Origin: Acidisoma sp035492295
Lineage (GTDB): Bacteria; Pseudomonadota; Alphaproteobacteria; Acetobacterales; Acetobacteraceae
Assembly: GCF_035492295.1 (NCBI RefSeq)
Contig: NZ_DATJJK010000197.1
Span: 1-64,000 of the forward strand
Length of the DNA: 64,000 nucleotides
Direction: 5' to 3'
The translations under genes were made by a program, and so were the position numbers. Positions 16,369-24,277 of the stretch are shown here, in pieces. The notes under the pieces were generated by a model. The model saw nothing but the letters and a program-made list of their open reading frames with translations, made no database searches and had not been told where the DNA came from. Position 1 is the stretch's first letter. Each line of letters opens with the position of its first letter.

Positions 16369-17967
16369 TCAGCCCCGGATCGAGATCGGACGCGGGGCGG
16401 CCAGCCACTCGCGCCCCTTCAGCATGCCCTGCCAATAAATCCAGGGCAGCATGCGGTCCTTGAGAAACCAGGCGAGTCGGCTCGGCTTCGTGCCGTCCAG
16501 AATGAATTTCGGGAAAGTCGGATGCAATTTGCCGCCATAGCCGAATTCCGCGAGCACGATGCGGCCGCGCTCCACAGTCAATGGGCAGGAGCCGTAGCCG
16601 TCATAGACGGCGACGGGCGGTTTGCCGTCGAGTGCGGAAAGAACGTTCAGCGCCACAACGGGTGCCTGCACGCGCGCCGCAGCTGCGGTCTTGGCATTGG
16701 AAGTCGAACAACCGTCACCGAGGCCGAAGACATTCGGGTAGCGGGTGTGCCGCAAGGTATCCTGATCAACGTCGACGTAACCGCTCACGCCGGCAAGTGG
16801 ACTGTTGCGCACGAAATCGGGCGCGGTCTGCGGCGGCACCGCGTGCAGCATGTCAAATTCTTCATGAACATGTGCCATGCTGCCGTCGGTCGCACGGCGT
16901 TCGAAGGTCGCGACGCGCGCGGCACCGTCGACCGCGACGAGCCGCGACTGGAAGCGCAGATCGACACCGTAACGCTTGATGTAGTCCATGAGCGCAGGAA
17001 CGTAGTCGGGCACACCGAAGAGGACGCCGCCAGCATTGTGAAAGGCGACCTTGGTGTTGCTTAGCGTCCCGGCCTGCCGCCACTGATCGCAGGACAGGTA
17101 CAAGGCCTTCTGCGGCGCGCCGGCACATTTGATGGGCATCGGCGGCTGCGTGAAGAGCGCCCGCCCGCCCCGCCAGTTCCGCACGATCTCCTGTGTGTAG
17201 GGAGCGAGATCGAAGCGGTAGTTCGAGGTGACGTTGTTGCGGCCGAGTGCCTCGACAAGCCCGGGAATGGCATCCCAGTCGAGCTTGATGCCGGGGGCGG
17301 CCACCAATACGCGATAACGGACAGCATCCCCCCCTTCGAGTACGACCTCATTGGTCTCGGGCGAGAAGCCGGTGGCGGCTTTCCGCAGCCAGGTGACCGA
17401 GGGCGGCATGACCTGGGCCATCGGCCGGCGGGTGACTTCGGGCCGGAAGACTCCGGCGCCGACCAACGTCCAGCCCGGCTGATAGAAATGATCCTGAGCT
17501 GGTTCGATCACGGCGATGGCAAGCCTCGGGCGGCGCTTCAGAAGGCTCGCGGCCGTCGCAATCCCGGCGCTCCCGCCGCCGACGATGACCACATCGAAGA
17601 CCTTCGGCTGAGGAGCCTGCGGAGCGAAGGGCGGGGTCACCGCCTGTGCGGATTGCCAGATCATCGCAGAGCGGTTGCCCGAACGGCAGTAGGCGAGCAC
17701 GGCTCCCTCGGCCGCTGCCAGGGCCTCGGCCATGCGGCGGGCGGCCTCGGGCGTAACGCCGGCAGGGGTGACGGGGATATGGCGGAATTCCATGCCGTGC
17801 CGTGCCGCCGCCGCCGCGATCTCGGCCGCCGGAACCTGCCCCGGCTCCTCGCCATCGGGCCGGTTGCAGATCACCATGCGGAAACCCTCGAGCGCCGCCG
17901 CGGCAACCTCCGCCTCGGTCAGTTGAGCGGAAATCCAATAACTGTCGTCGATTTTCTTGAAGGCCAT
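16369..17967 (-). CDS. DUF442 (sulfurtransferase/phosphatase-fold)-sulfide:quinone oxidoreductase fusion
   Basis: 532 residues. Residues 1-110 form a DUF442 domain with the PTP/rhodanese-like loop CRSGNRS (Cys94-Arg99). Residues ~122-530 are a pyridine-nucleotide-disulfide flavoprotein with the FAD motif VVIVGGGSAGIATA and the sulfide:quinone oxidoreductase features QPGWTLVGAGVF, PIKCAGAPQKALYL (Cys281) and GLGDGCSTSNAKTAAA (Cys420). It should oxidise sulfide at the inner membrane with quinone as acceptor; the DUF442 domain may accept the sulfane sulfur. In BigR operons DUF442 is usually fused to the metallo-beta-lactamase dioxygenase instead, so the module has moved here. It follows the YeeE-like genes by 20 nt. 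Confidence 0.9.
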   Translation of the reverse strand: MAFKKIDDSYWISAQLTEAEVAAAALEGFRMVICNRPDGEEPGQVPAAEIAAAAARHGMEFRHIPVTPAGVTPEAARRMAEALAAAEGAVLAYCRSGNRSAMIWQSAQAVTPPFAPQAPQPKVFDVVIVGGGSAGIATAASLLKRRPRLAIAVIEPAQDHFYQPGWTLVGAGVFRPEVTRRPMAQVMPPSVTWLRKAATGFSPETNEVVLEGGDAVRYRVLVAAPGIKLDWDAIPGLVEALGRNNVTSNYRFDLAPYTQEIVRNWRGGRALFTQPPMPIKCAGAPQKALYLSCDQWRQAGTLSNTKVAFHNAGGVLFGVPDYVPALMDYIKRYGVDLRFQSRLVAVDGAARVATFERRATDGSMAHVHEEFDMLHAVPPQTAPDFVRNSPLAGVSGYVDVDQDTLRHTRYPNVFGLGDGCSTSNAKTAAAARVQAPVVALNVLSALDGKPPVAVYDGYGSCPLTVERGRIVLAEFGYGGKLHPTFPKFILDGTKPSRLAWFLKDRMLPWIYWQGMLKGREWLAAPRPISIRG

Positions 17968-17987
17968 ATATCCCTACCCCTCCGCCA

Positions 17988-18410
17988 TCATTGCCGGCGG
18001 CGCGATTGAACTGTGATCCGGTAAAGCGCCATGCCAGCGAGCATGGCCGCGACGAACAGAAAACTCTTGCCGAGGCCAAGCGTGAGGGAGGCGATGGCAG
18101 GGCCGGGACAGAAGCCGGCCAGTCCCCAGCCGATCCCGAAAAGCGCGGCGCCTGTGAGCAGTTTTGCGTCGATGCCCGAGACCGCGGGCCAGCCAAAGTG
18201 CTGGGCGAAGACCGGTGTGCGGCATCGCCGCGCCAGCAGGACACCGATCGTCGATACGGCAACGGCGCCGACGAGGACGAAGGCGAGGCTCGGGTCCCAG
18301 GCACCGGCGACATCGAGAAAGCCCAGAATCCGCGCCGGGTTCATCATACCCGACAGGGCTAGACCGAGGCCGAAGACGAGCCCGGCGAACAGTCCGGCGA
18401 GCGGCCTCAC
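17988..18410 (-). CDS. YeeE/YedE-family (DUF6691) transporter subunit, second half
   Basis: 140 residues from a GTG at 18410 whose GTGA overlaps the stop of the preceding gene; the same frame stays open far upstream, but only from here does it look like protein. About four hydrophobic helices, an early GMMNPARILGFLD motif and the conserved Cys101 in AGFCPGPAIASL, the hallmark of YeeE/YedE thiosulfate/sulfur-import proteins. In this split form the two halves are thought to assemble as one channel moving reduced sulfur. Part of the persulfide regulon. Confidence 0.85.
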   Translation of the reverse strand: MRPLAGLFAGLVFGLGLALSGMMNPARILGFLDVAGAWDPSLAFVLVGAVAVSTIGVLLARRCRTPVFAQHFGWPAVSGIDAKLLTGAALFGIGWGLAGFCPGPAIASLTLGLGKSFLFVAAMLAGMALYRITVQSRRRQ

Positions 18411-18841
18411 CGGGCGTCTCCGGCCAGAAAATGATGGGTGATGAACACCGTCACGATCGCCGCAGCCATGAACATGCCGACCGCCGCCATCGAGCGCGGC
18501 GAGAGGCGGGCGAGACCGCAGACCCCGTGGCCGCTGGTGCAGCCGGAACCAAGCCGCGTGCCGAAGCCGACGAGCAACCCGCCAGCGACCAGCGTGCCGA
18601 ACCCGGCTGCGATATCGACCTTCGGCAGATGTCCGGCGAAGGCCGCATAGAGCAGCGGACCGAGCAGAAGACCGACGAGGAAGGTGACGTTGGTCACAGT
18701 TTCCGCACTCGGCGGACCGAAGAGGCTGCCGATGATGCCGCTGATGCCCGCGATGCGCCCGTTGAGTAGGAGAAAGAGCGCGGCCGCACCGCCGATCAGC
18801 AGGCCGCCGCAGAGCGATTGAAAATAGAGGGGCCAGTTCAT
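18407..18841 (-). CDS. YeeE/YedE-family transporter subunit, first half
   Basis: 144 residues with four to five helices and the YeeE signature FGTRLGSGCTSGHGVCGL (Cys101 and Cys108), the sulfur relay cysteines in thiosulfate transporters of this family. Its start overlaps the repressor gene by 4 nt (ATGA) and its stop overlaps the second half by 4 nt, so all three are coupled. Inner membrane; likely moves thiosulfate or a sulfane-sulfur species. Direction of transport cannot be told from sequence. Confidence 0.88.
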   Translation of the reverse strand: MNWPLYFQSLCGGLLIGGAAALFLLLNGRIAGISGIIGSLFGPPSAETVTNVTFLVGLLLGPLLYAAFAGHLPKVDIAAGFGTLVAGGLLVGFGTRLGSGCTSGHGVCGLARLSPRSMAAVGMFMAAAIVTVFITHHFLAGDAR

Positions 18842-19332
18842 GCGGCATTCCCGTCTCTGCCAAAGGCTGGCCGTAGGCGTGCGAAAGACGCGACACCGGC
18901 CTGGGCGAAGGACGAGGATGTCGCCCCCGCCAGCGCCTGGCTCCGCGCCGGGTCCAGGGCTGGAGCCAAAACTGGGGCCAAAACTGGGGCGAGTGCCGCC
19001 GCAGCGGCCTCGACCCCTTCGGGACAGAAGATGCGCTGCAGCGCCGAAAGCAGCAGCGGCACACGGTCGTCAGCCAGGTGATAGATGACCGCTTTGGCCT
19101 CGCGCCGCCCCTGGATGACCCTGGCCTCACGCAAGGCCCCCAGCTGCTGGGAAAGACTCGGTTGGCGGATGCCGAGGCGCGCCTCGATCTCGCTGACGGC
19201 ACACTCGCCCTCGGCCAGCAGGCAGGCGATCATCAGCCGCTGCGGATTGCCGAGCAGCTTGAGCAGATCGGCGACCTCCGTCACGCGGGTGGCGAGATCC
19301 GCCGCTGCCGGCCCTCCCGAAGCATCAACCAC
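18838..19332 (-). CDS. ArsR-family persulfide-sensing repressor (BigR/SqrR type)
   Basis: 164 residues from GTG 19332, just after a GGGGAAAG site; an ATG at 19380 is possible but lies deeper in the peroxiredoxin gene. Winged helix: LLGNPQRLMIACLLAEGE, then the recognition helix RLGIRQPSLSQQLGALREA and a wing. Cys37 (IACLL) and Cys103 (RIFCPEG) are 66 residues apart, the same spacing as the persulfide-sensing pairs of SqrR (41/107) and BigR (42/108); Cys44 is extra. It should repress this operon until the cysteines form a polysulfide bridge. The C-terminal ~55 residues are an Ala/Pro-rich tail partly encoded by a 12-bp repeat. Confidence 0.88.
   Translation of the reverse strand: MVDASGGPAAADLATRVTEVADLLKLLGNPQRLMIACLLAEGECAVSEIEARLGIRQPSLSQQLGALREARVIQGRREAKAVIYHLADDRVPLLLSALQRIFCPEGVEAAAAALAPVLAPVLAPALDPARSQALAGATSSSFAQAGVASFARLRPAFGRDGNAA
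18965..18988. repeat. Two exact 12-bp direct repeats in the repressor tail
   Basis: The unit GCCAAAACTGGG occurs at 18965-18976 and again at 18977-18988. In the repressor reading frame each unit adds four residues (the LAPV/APVL run), so copy-number change would stay in frame. It lies outside the DNA-binding and sensing parts. Confidence 0.8.
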
Positions 19333-19981
19333 GGGCTTTCCCCAGACGATAATACCAGGCACCGCCCCCGACCCGCGCATGTGCTTCGGGCAGAGTGAGG
19401 GCGGGCGGGTGCAGAATGGGCTCACCCGGACGCCAGCCTTCGGGGGTGAAAACCTCCTGCGCATCGCTCGTCTGGAGCGCGGTCACCAGCCGCAGCAATT
19501 CCTCGACGCTTCGGCCGATCGACATCGGATACCAGGTGATGGCGCGGATAATGCCGGCAGGGTCGATGACGAAGGTCGCCCGGACGGTCGCGCTGGTATG
19601 GGCGCCGGGATGGAGCATGCCGTAGGCGCGGGCGATGACCATCGATGGGTCTTCGACAATCGGGAAGGGCACGCGCACGCCGAAGCTGCGCTCGATACTG
19701 TCGAGCCATGCGATATGGGCAAAGAGGCTGTCGACCGAGAGGCCGAGTAGATCGCAGCCGATCGCCTGAAAGCGATCGTAGTTATTGGCAAAGGCGAGGA
19801 ATTCGCTTGTGCAGACCGGCGTGAAATCGGCCGGGTGGGCGAAGAAAATCAGCCAACGCCCGCGATAGTCCTCAAGCCCGCGCTCGCCCTGGGTGGTCCG
19901 CGCATGAAAATCGGGGGCTGATTCATGCAGTAAGGGCAACGCCTGGCCATCGATCCCCGACCCGTTATCCGCCTGATCCAA
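19325..19981 (-). CDS. Peroxiredoxin, Prx6/1-Cys type
   Basis: 218 residues with the peroxidatic motif FAHPADFTPVCTSEF (Cys57) and the long Prx6/AhpC-TSA C-terminal arm (FTPEGWRPGEPILHPP). The second cysteine, in AIGCDLLGLS, is not at a classical resolving position, so a 1-Cys mechanism is likely. It reduces peroxides in the cytoplasm. It heads the sulfur operon and overlaps the repressor gene by 8 nt; peroxiredoxins also react with persulfides, which may explain the link. It faces a persulfide-dioxygenase-like gene across a 119-nt AT-rich region. Confidence 0.9.
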   Translation of the reverse strand: MDQADNGSGIDGQALPLLHESAPDFHARTTQGERGLEDYRGRWLIFFAHPADFTPVCTSEFLAFANNYDRFQAIGCDLLGLSVDSLFAHIAWLDSIERSFGVRVPFPIVEDPSMVIARAYGMLHPGAHTSATVRATFVIDPAGIIRAITWYPMSIGRSVEELLRLVTALQTSDAQEVFTPEGWRPGEPILHPPALTLPEAHARVGGGAWYYRLGKARG

Positions 19982-20020
19982 GTTTCAGCTCCCCGGCGAT
20001 ACGCGCCTCTTGCGTCATCC

Positions 20021-20062
20021 AACATCATTATATAATTTACTAAAGTCAATATAGAAAATTCG
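20021..20062. promoter_or_regulatory. AT-rich divergent control region, candidate SqrR/BigR operator
   Basis: In a region otherwise GC-rich, 20025-20060 is almost all A/T and contains the palindrome ATTATATAAT (20027-20036) and a GAAAATTC inverted repeat (20054-20061). It lies between the peroxiredoxin-led operon and the dioxygenase gene. BigR sites are AT-rich palindromes at such positions, so this is the best candidate for shared control. Confidence 0.5.
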
Positions 20063-20100
20063 ATAGTGACGAGTACAACGGCATGGACAGGAGAGTTCAG

Positions 20101-21048
20101 ATGTCTGGCGATCAGGAAAACAGGGCTGACACCGCCCTGAGCGGCGCCCAGGCGCTTGCCGCCCAGGCCTTGGGCGCGCCCAAGCCCCGGCCGGAGGTGA
20201 CGGCGTTCTTCGACGAACCCACTAACACCGCCTCCTACGTCATCCGCGATCCGCGCTCGCCGAGCTGCGCCGTGGTTGATTCGGTACTGGATTTCGATGC
20301 TGCCGCCGGCCGCACAGACACTCGCAGCGCGGATGCGATCATCGCCTTCATCCGCAAGGAGGGCCTGGCAATCGAATGGATCCTGGAAACCCATGTCCAT
20401 GCCGATCACCTTTCCGCCGCGCCCTATATCAAGGAGAGGCTGGGCGGCAGGCTCGGCATCGGCGCCAATATCCGCGTGGTGCAGGATATCTTCGGTAAGG
20501 TCTTCAATGCCGGAACGGAGTTCCAGCGCGACGGAAGCCAGTTCGACCATCTCTTCCAGGACGGCGAGCGTTTCACAATCGGCGGCATGGCGGCGGTCGC
20601 ACTGCACACGCCGGGCCATACGCCGGCCTGCATGACCTATGTGGTTGAGGACGCGGCCTTCGTCGGCGACACCCTTTTCATGCCGGATTTCGGCACCGCA
20701 CGCGCCGATTTCCCCGGCGGGGACGCCGCCATGCTCTACCGCTCCGCCCGCCGCGTGCTCTCGCTGCCCGAGGAAACGCGGCTTTTCCTCTGCCACGACT
20801 ACAAGGCGCCGGGGCGGGATACCTATGCCTGGGAAACGACGGTCGCAGCCGAACGCGCCGGCAATGTCCATATGCATGATGGTGTCACCGAAGCCGATTT
20901 CGTGGCGATGCGGGAGGCGCGGGACAGGACCCTCTCGATGCCCAAGCTCATCCTGCCATCGGTGCAGGTGAACATGCGGGCCGGCGAGATGCCCCCGCCC
21001 GAGAATGACGGCCACCGCTATCTGAAAATTCCAATCAACCGGCTCTGA
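20101..21048 (+). CDS. Metallo-beta-lactamase-fold persulfide dioxygenase-like protein (ETHE1/Blh type)
   Basis: 315 residues from ATG 20101, 6 nt after AGGAGA; the ATG at 20083 is worse placed. The metal motif HVHADH (His98, His100, Asp102, His103), then HTPGHTPACMTY, a GDTLFMPDFGTARADFPGG segment and LCHDYKAPGR match ETHE1/Blh persulfide dioxygenases, which oxidise glutathione persulfide to sulfite with one iron. Divergent from the peroxiredoxin/repressor/SQR operon, it completes a path from sulfide to persulfide to sulfite, with TauE/SafE as exporter. The DUF442 domain usual in bacterial Blh is absent and is fused to SQR instead. Confidence 0.9.
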   Translation: MSGDQENRADTALSGAQALAAQALGAPKPRPEVTAFFDEPTNTASYVIRDPRSPSCAVVDSVLDFDAAAGRTDTRSADAIIAFIRKEGLAIEWILETHVHADHLSAAPYIKERLGGRLGIGANIRVVQDIFGKVFNAGTEFQRDGSQFDHLFQDGERFTIGGMAAVALHTPGHTPACMTYVVEDAAFVGDTLFMPDFGTARADFPGGDAAMLYRSARRVLSLPEETRLFLCHDYKAPGRDTYAWETTVAAERAGNVHMHDGVTEADFVAMREARDRTLSMPKLILPSVQVNMRAGEMPPPENDGHRYLKIPINRL

Positions 21049-21119
21049 CTGTCCGGCCAAGCGCGCTTCCGCTAGGCTCGCCGGACATCCGCCATAAGCG
21101 GGGAGCGGAGGAGGCGCGC

Positions 21120-22724
21120 ATGGGCGACTATTTCATCGGCATCGATATCGGCACGGGCAGCGCGCGCGCCGGCGTTTTCACGGCCCAAGGCCGCATGCTC
21201 GCCGCCGCAAGACAGGATATCGCGCTCTTCCTCGAAGCCGGGGACATCGCCGAACAGTCGAGCCATGACATCTGGGCGGCGGCCAGCCGCGCGACCCGCG
21301 CGGCCGTGGCCGAAGCGCGCATTGACCCTGCTGAAATCCGCGGTATCGGCTTCGATGCCACATGTTCCCTCGTCCTGGTCGATGCGACGGGAGGCCCCGT
21401 CACTGTCAGCGCCACAGGCGATCCGGATCGCAACATCATCGTTTGGATGGACCATCGCGCGACCCGCGAGGCGCGGGAAATCAATGCCACCGCGCATCCG
21501 GTCCTGCGCTATGTCGGCGGGCGCATTTCGCCCGAAATGGAGACGCCGAAGCTCCTCTGGCTGAAGCGCCATCTTCCCGAAAGCTACGCGCGGACCGCGC
21601 ATTTCTTCGACCTCGTGGATTACATGACCTGGCGGGCCACCGGCAGCCTTGCGCGCTCCATTTGCACGGTCACCTGCAAATGGACCTATCTCGGCCACGA
21701 GACGCGCTGGGACGAGAGCTATTTTCGGACCGTGGGCCTCGGCGATCTTTCCGAAAATCATTTTGCCCGCATCGGGGCCAAGGTGGTGGAGCCGGGCATG
21801 GCGGTGGGCCACGGGTTGACGGAGGCAGCTGCCGCCGATTTCGGCCTGCTGCCCGGAACAGTGGTCTCCGCCGGACTGATTGACGCCCATGCGGGCGGGC
21901 TCGGCACCGTGGGTGCTGCCGGGGGTGACGGTTCGATTACGGGTCGCATGGGCTATGTCTTCGGCACCTCAGCCTGCACCATGGCGAGCAGCACGGAGCC
22001 GGCCTTCGTGCCGGGCGTATGGGGCCCCTATTATTCGGCCATGGTCCCCGGCCTCTGGCTCAACGAGGGCGGACAATCGGCGGCCGGAGCCGCGATCGAC
22101 CAGCTGTTGCGTTGCCATCCGGCAGCGCCCGAGGCAGAAGCCCGCGCCCGGGCGGCGGGCCGCTCCCTCGTCGATCTTGTGGCCGAGGAGGCCGAGCGCC
22201 TCGCGGCCGAAACCACCCCCGCCGCGCTGATCGGCACGCTCACCGTGGTGCCCGATTTCCTCGGCAACCGCTCCCCCTTCGCCGAACCCGAGGCGCGCGG
22301 CGTCATCGCGGGCCTCGGCATGGATCGCTCCCTCGTCTCCCTCGCCGGCCTCTACCTCGCCGGCATTTGCGGCCTCGGCTACGGCATGCGGCAGATCCTG
22401 AACGCCATGGAAGCAGAGGGCATCGAGATCGAAACCGTGGTGGTCAGCGGCGGCGCCAGCGGCGCGCCCTTCATCCGGCAGCTCCTCGCCGATAGCGCGG
22501 GCGTCGCCATCGCGGGCACGGAAGCGACGGAGCCGGTCCTGCTCGGCGCCGCCATGCTCGGCGCGGTCGCCGCCGGCCGCTACGAGGATCTGCCTACCGC
22601 CATGCCCGCCATGTCCCGGCTCGACGCAATCCATCGCCCAGCCGAAGGCGAAACAGCCACATGGCATCGCCACCGCTTTGCGGCCTTTGAGGCACTGCAG
22701 CTCGCCTCCCGCAGCGTGGTATAA
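21120..22724 (+). CDS. FGGY-family carbohydrate kinase (ribulokinase/pentulose-kinase group)
   Basis: 534 residues with the ASKHA fold: the phosphate-1 loop YFIGIDIGTGSARAGVF at the N-terminus, GFDATCSLVLVD and WMDHRA, a CTVTCKWTYL substrate-site segment, AGLIDAHAGGLG with the catalytic Asp, and the second FGGY block VVVSGGASGAPFIRQLLAD. Ribulokinase/D-ribulose-kinase-like members have this length and these motifs. It uses ATP to phosphorylate a ketose or polyol. No sugar transporter or isomerase is beside it; the next genes are an aminotransferase and an amidohydrolase, so the substrate is unclear. Confidence 0.87.
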   Translation: MGDYFIGIDIGTGSARAGVFTAQGRMLAAARQDIALFLEAGDIAEQSSHDIWAAASRATRAAVAEARIDPAEIRGIGFDATCSLVLVDATGGPVTVSATGDPDRNIIVWMDHRATREAREINATAHPVLRYVGGRISPEMETPKLLWLKRHLPESYARTAHFFDLVDYMTWRATGSLARSICTVTCKWTYLGHETRWDESYFRTVGLGDLSENHFARIGAKVVEPGMAVGHGLTEAAAADFGLLPGTVVSAGLIDAHAGGLGTVGAAGGDGSITGRMGYVFGTSACTMASSTEPAFVPGVWGPYYSAMVPGLWLNEGGQSAAGAAIDQLLRCHPAAPEAEARARAAGRSLVDLVAEEAERLAAETTPAALIGTLTVVPDFLGNRSPFAEPEARGVIAGLGMDRSLVSLAGLYLAGICGLGYGMRQILNAMEAEGIEIETVVVSGGASGAPFIRQLLADSAGVAIAGTEATEPVLLGAAMLGAVAAGRYEDLPTAMPAMSRLDAIHRPAEGETATWHRHRFAAFEALQLASRSVV

Positions 22725-22815
22725 CGCAGAGGCTTGGCGGCCCCCAAAAAAGAGATCACATTTGCCTCGCAACGCTTCATCCTCGGATGAGGCTCCCCCT
22801 TTCAAGCGAGCACAG

Positions 22816-24261
22816 ATGACGATTTCCGCCCCCATCGACCGCCTCTCCAATTCTCGCGCGCAGGATTTTGCCATCCCTGAAGCGGAAGCGAAGGCGGCTT
22901 GGGAGGCGGACCGCCAGCACCTGCTGCACCCCTGGACCAATTTCGCGACCTTCAAGGAGCGCGGCTCCTTCATCGTCAGCGGCGCGCGCGGCGTGCATGT
23001 GTACGACACGGCGGGCCGCCCGTTCCTGGACGGCATGGCCGGCCTCTGGTGCGTCAATCTCGGCTACGGGCGCGAGGATATCGTCGAAGCGATGGCCGAG
23101 CAGGCGCGGCGCATGCCCTATTTCACGCCCTTCGTGGATATCGGCTCCCTGCCGGCTGCCGAACTCGCAACGGAGATCGCGCGCGTCGCCCCAGGCGACC
23201 TCAACCACGTCTTCTTCACCTGCGGCGGATCGACCGCCAATGATTCCGCCGTCCGGCTGATTCATTTCTACCACGCGCTGCGCGGCAAGAAGGAGAAGCG
23301 CCGCATTCTGGTGCAGATGGACAGCTACCATGGCAGCACCTACCTCACCCATTCCATGTCCGGCCGCCATACGGCGCGCAGCCCGCTGCTCAATTTCGAA
23401 ACCGAGATGGTGCAGACCCTGCGCTCCCCCAATACCTATCGCCGGCCCGATGGGATGGACGAGGCTGGCTTCCTGGATCTGCTCATCAGCGAGATGGAAG
23501 CGCGCATCGCCGAACTTGGCGCCGATACCATCGCCGCCTTCTTCGCCGAGCCGCTGATGGGCGCGGGCGGCGTGCTGGTGCCCCCCAAGGGCTACCACGC
23601 CCGCGTGCAGGCGGTGTGCCGGAAGAACGACATCCTCTATGTCTCGGACGAGGTCGTGACCGGCTTCGGACGTCTTGGGCACTTCTATGCCTCGACCGCC
23701 GCATTCGGCATCGAGCCCGATATCATCATCTCCGCCAAGGGCATCACCTCGGGCTATCAGCCGCTCGGCGCCGTCATCTATTCCGACCGGATGCAGGCGG
23801 TATTCAACGCGGCGCCGGAAGAAGCCTGGTTCACCAACGGCTTCACCTATTCCGGCCATCCCGTAGTCTGCGCCGCCGGCCTCGCGACACTGCGCGCCAT
23901 GGAAGCCGAGGATATCTGCGGCCATGTGCGGGAGACCGGCCCGAAATTCGAAACGGCGCTGAAGTCGCTCCTTGACATCGACATCGTGGGCGATGTCCGC
24001 GGCAGCCACTTCATGATGTGCGTCGAAGCCGTGGCCGATCCTAAGACCAAGGAACTATTCGCGCCCAAGGTGGATGTCGGCCACAGAATCGCGGATCATG
24101 CCCATGAGCTCGGCCTCATCGCCCGTTCCATTGGGCACCAGATCGTGCTCTCCCCACCCCTGGTCTTCACCGAAGAGCACATTGCTGAAACCGCCGCGAC
24201 GCTGCGGGAGGCACTCCTGCGGACGCGCGCGGATCTGAAATCCGAAGGTCTGATGGGCTGA
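22816..24261 (+). CDS. Class III PLP-dependent aminotransferase (omega-amino acid type)
   Basis: 481 residues from ATG 22816; a longer frame reaches into the kinase gene but its first 46 codons show no homology. PLP-fold type I features: FTCGGSTANDSAVRLI, the MDSYHGSTYLTHSMSG segment, the Asp in LYVSDEVVTGFGRLG and the Schiff-base lysine in IIISAKGITSGYQPLG. Such enzymes transaminate terminal amines (beta-alanine, putrescine, GABA) with pyruvate or 2-oxoglutarate. It lies 91 nt after the kinase and 16 nt before the amidohydrolase. The amine donor is unknown. Confidence 0.88.
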   Translation: MTISAPIDRLSNSRAQDFAIPEAEAKAAWEADRQHLLHPWTNFATFKERGSFIVSGARGVHVYDTAGRPFLDGMAGLWCVNLGYGREDIVEAMAEQARRMPYFTPFVDIGSLPAAELATEIARVAPGDLNHVFFTCGGSTANDSAVRLIHFYHALRGKKEKRRILVQMDSYHGSTYLTHSMSGRHTARSPLLNFETEMVQTLRSPNTYRRPDGMDEAGFLDLLISEMEARIAELGADTIAAFFAEPLMGAGGVLVPPKGYHARVQAVCRKNDILYVSDEVVTGFGRLGHFYASTAAFGIEPDIIISAKGITSGYQPLGAVIYSDRMQAVFNAAPEEAWFTNGFTYSGHPVVCAAGLATLRAMEAEDICGHVRETGPKFETALKSLLDIDIVGDVRGSHFMMCVEAVADPKTKELFAPKVDVGHRIADHAHELGLIARSIGHQIVLSPPLVFTEEHIAETAATLREALLRTRADLKSEGLMG

Positions 24262-24277
24262 GCGGGGAGCGCGCGAC

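Noticed and set aside
17988..19202. A 404-codon frame reading through both YeeE genes and the repressor
   Set aside because: Only the last 140 codons look like protein; the upstream part is out of frame with the clear YeeE first half and the repressor. Two coupled genes with GTGA and ATGA overlaps explain the region better.
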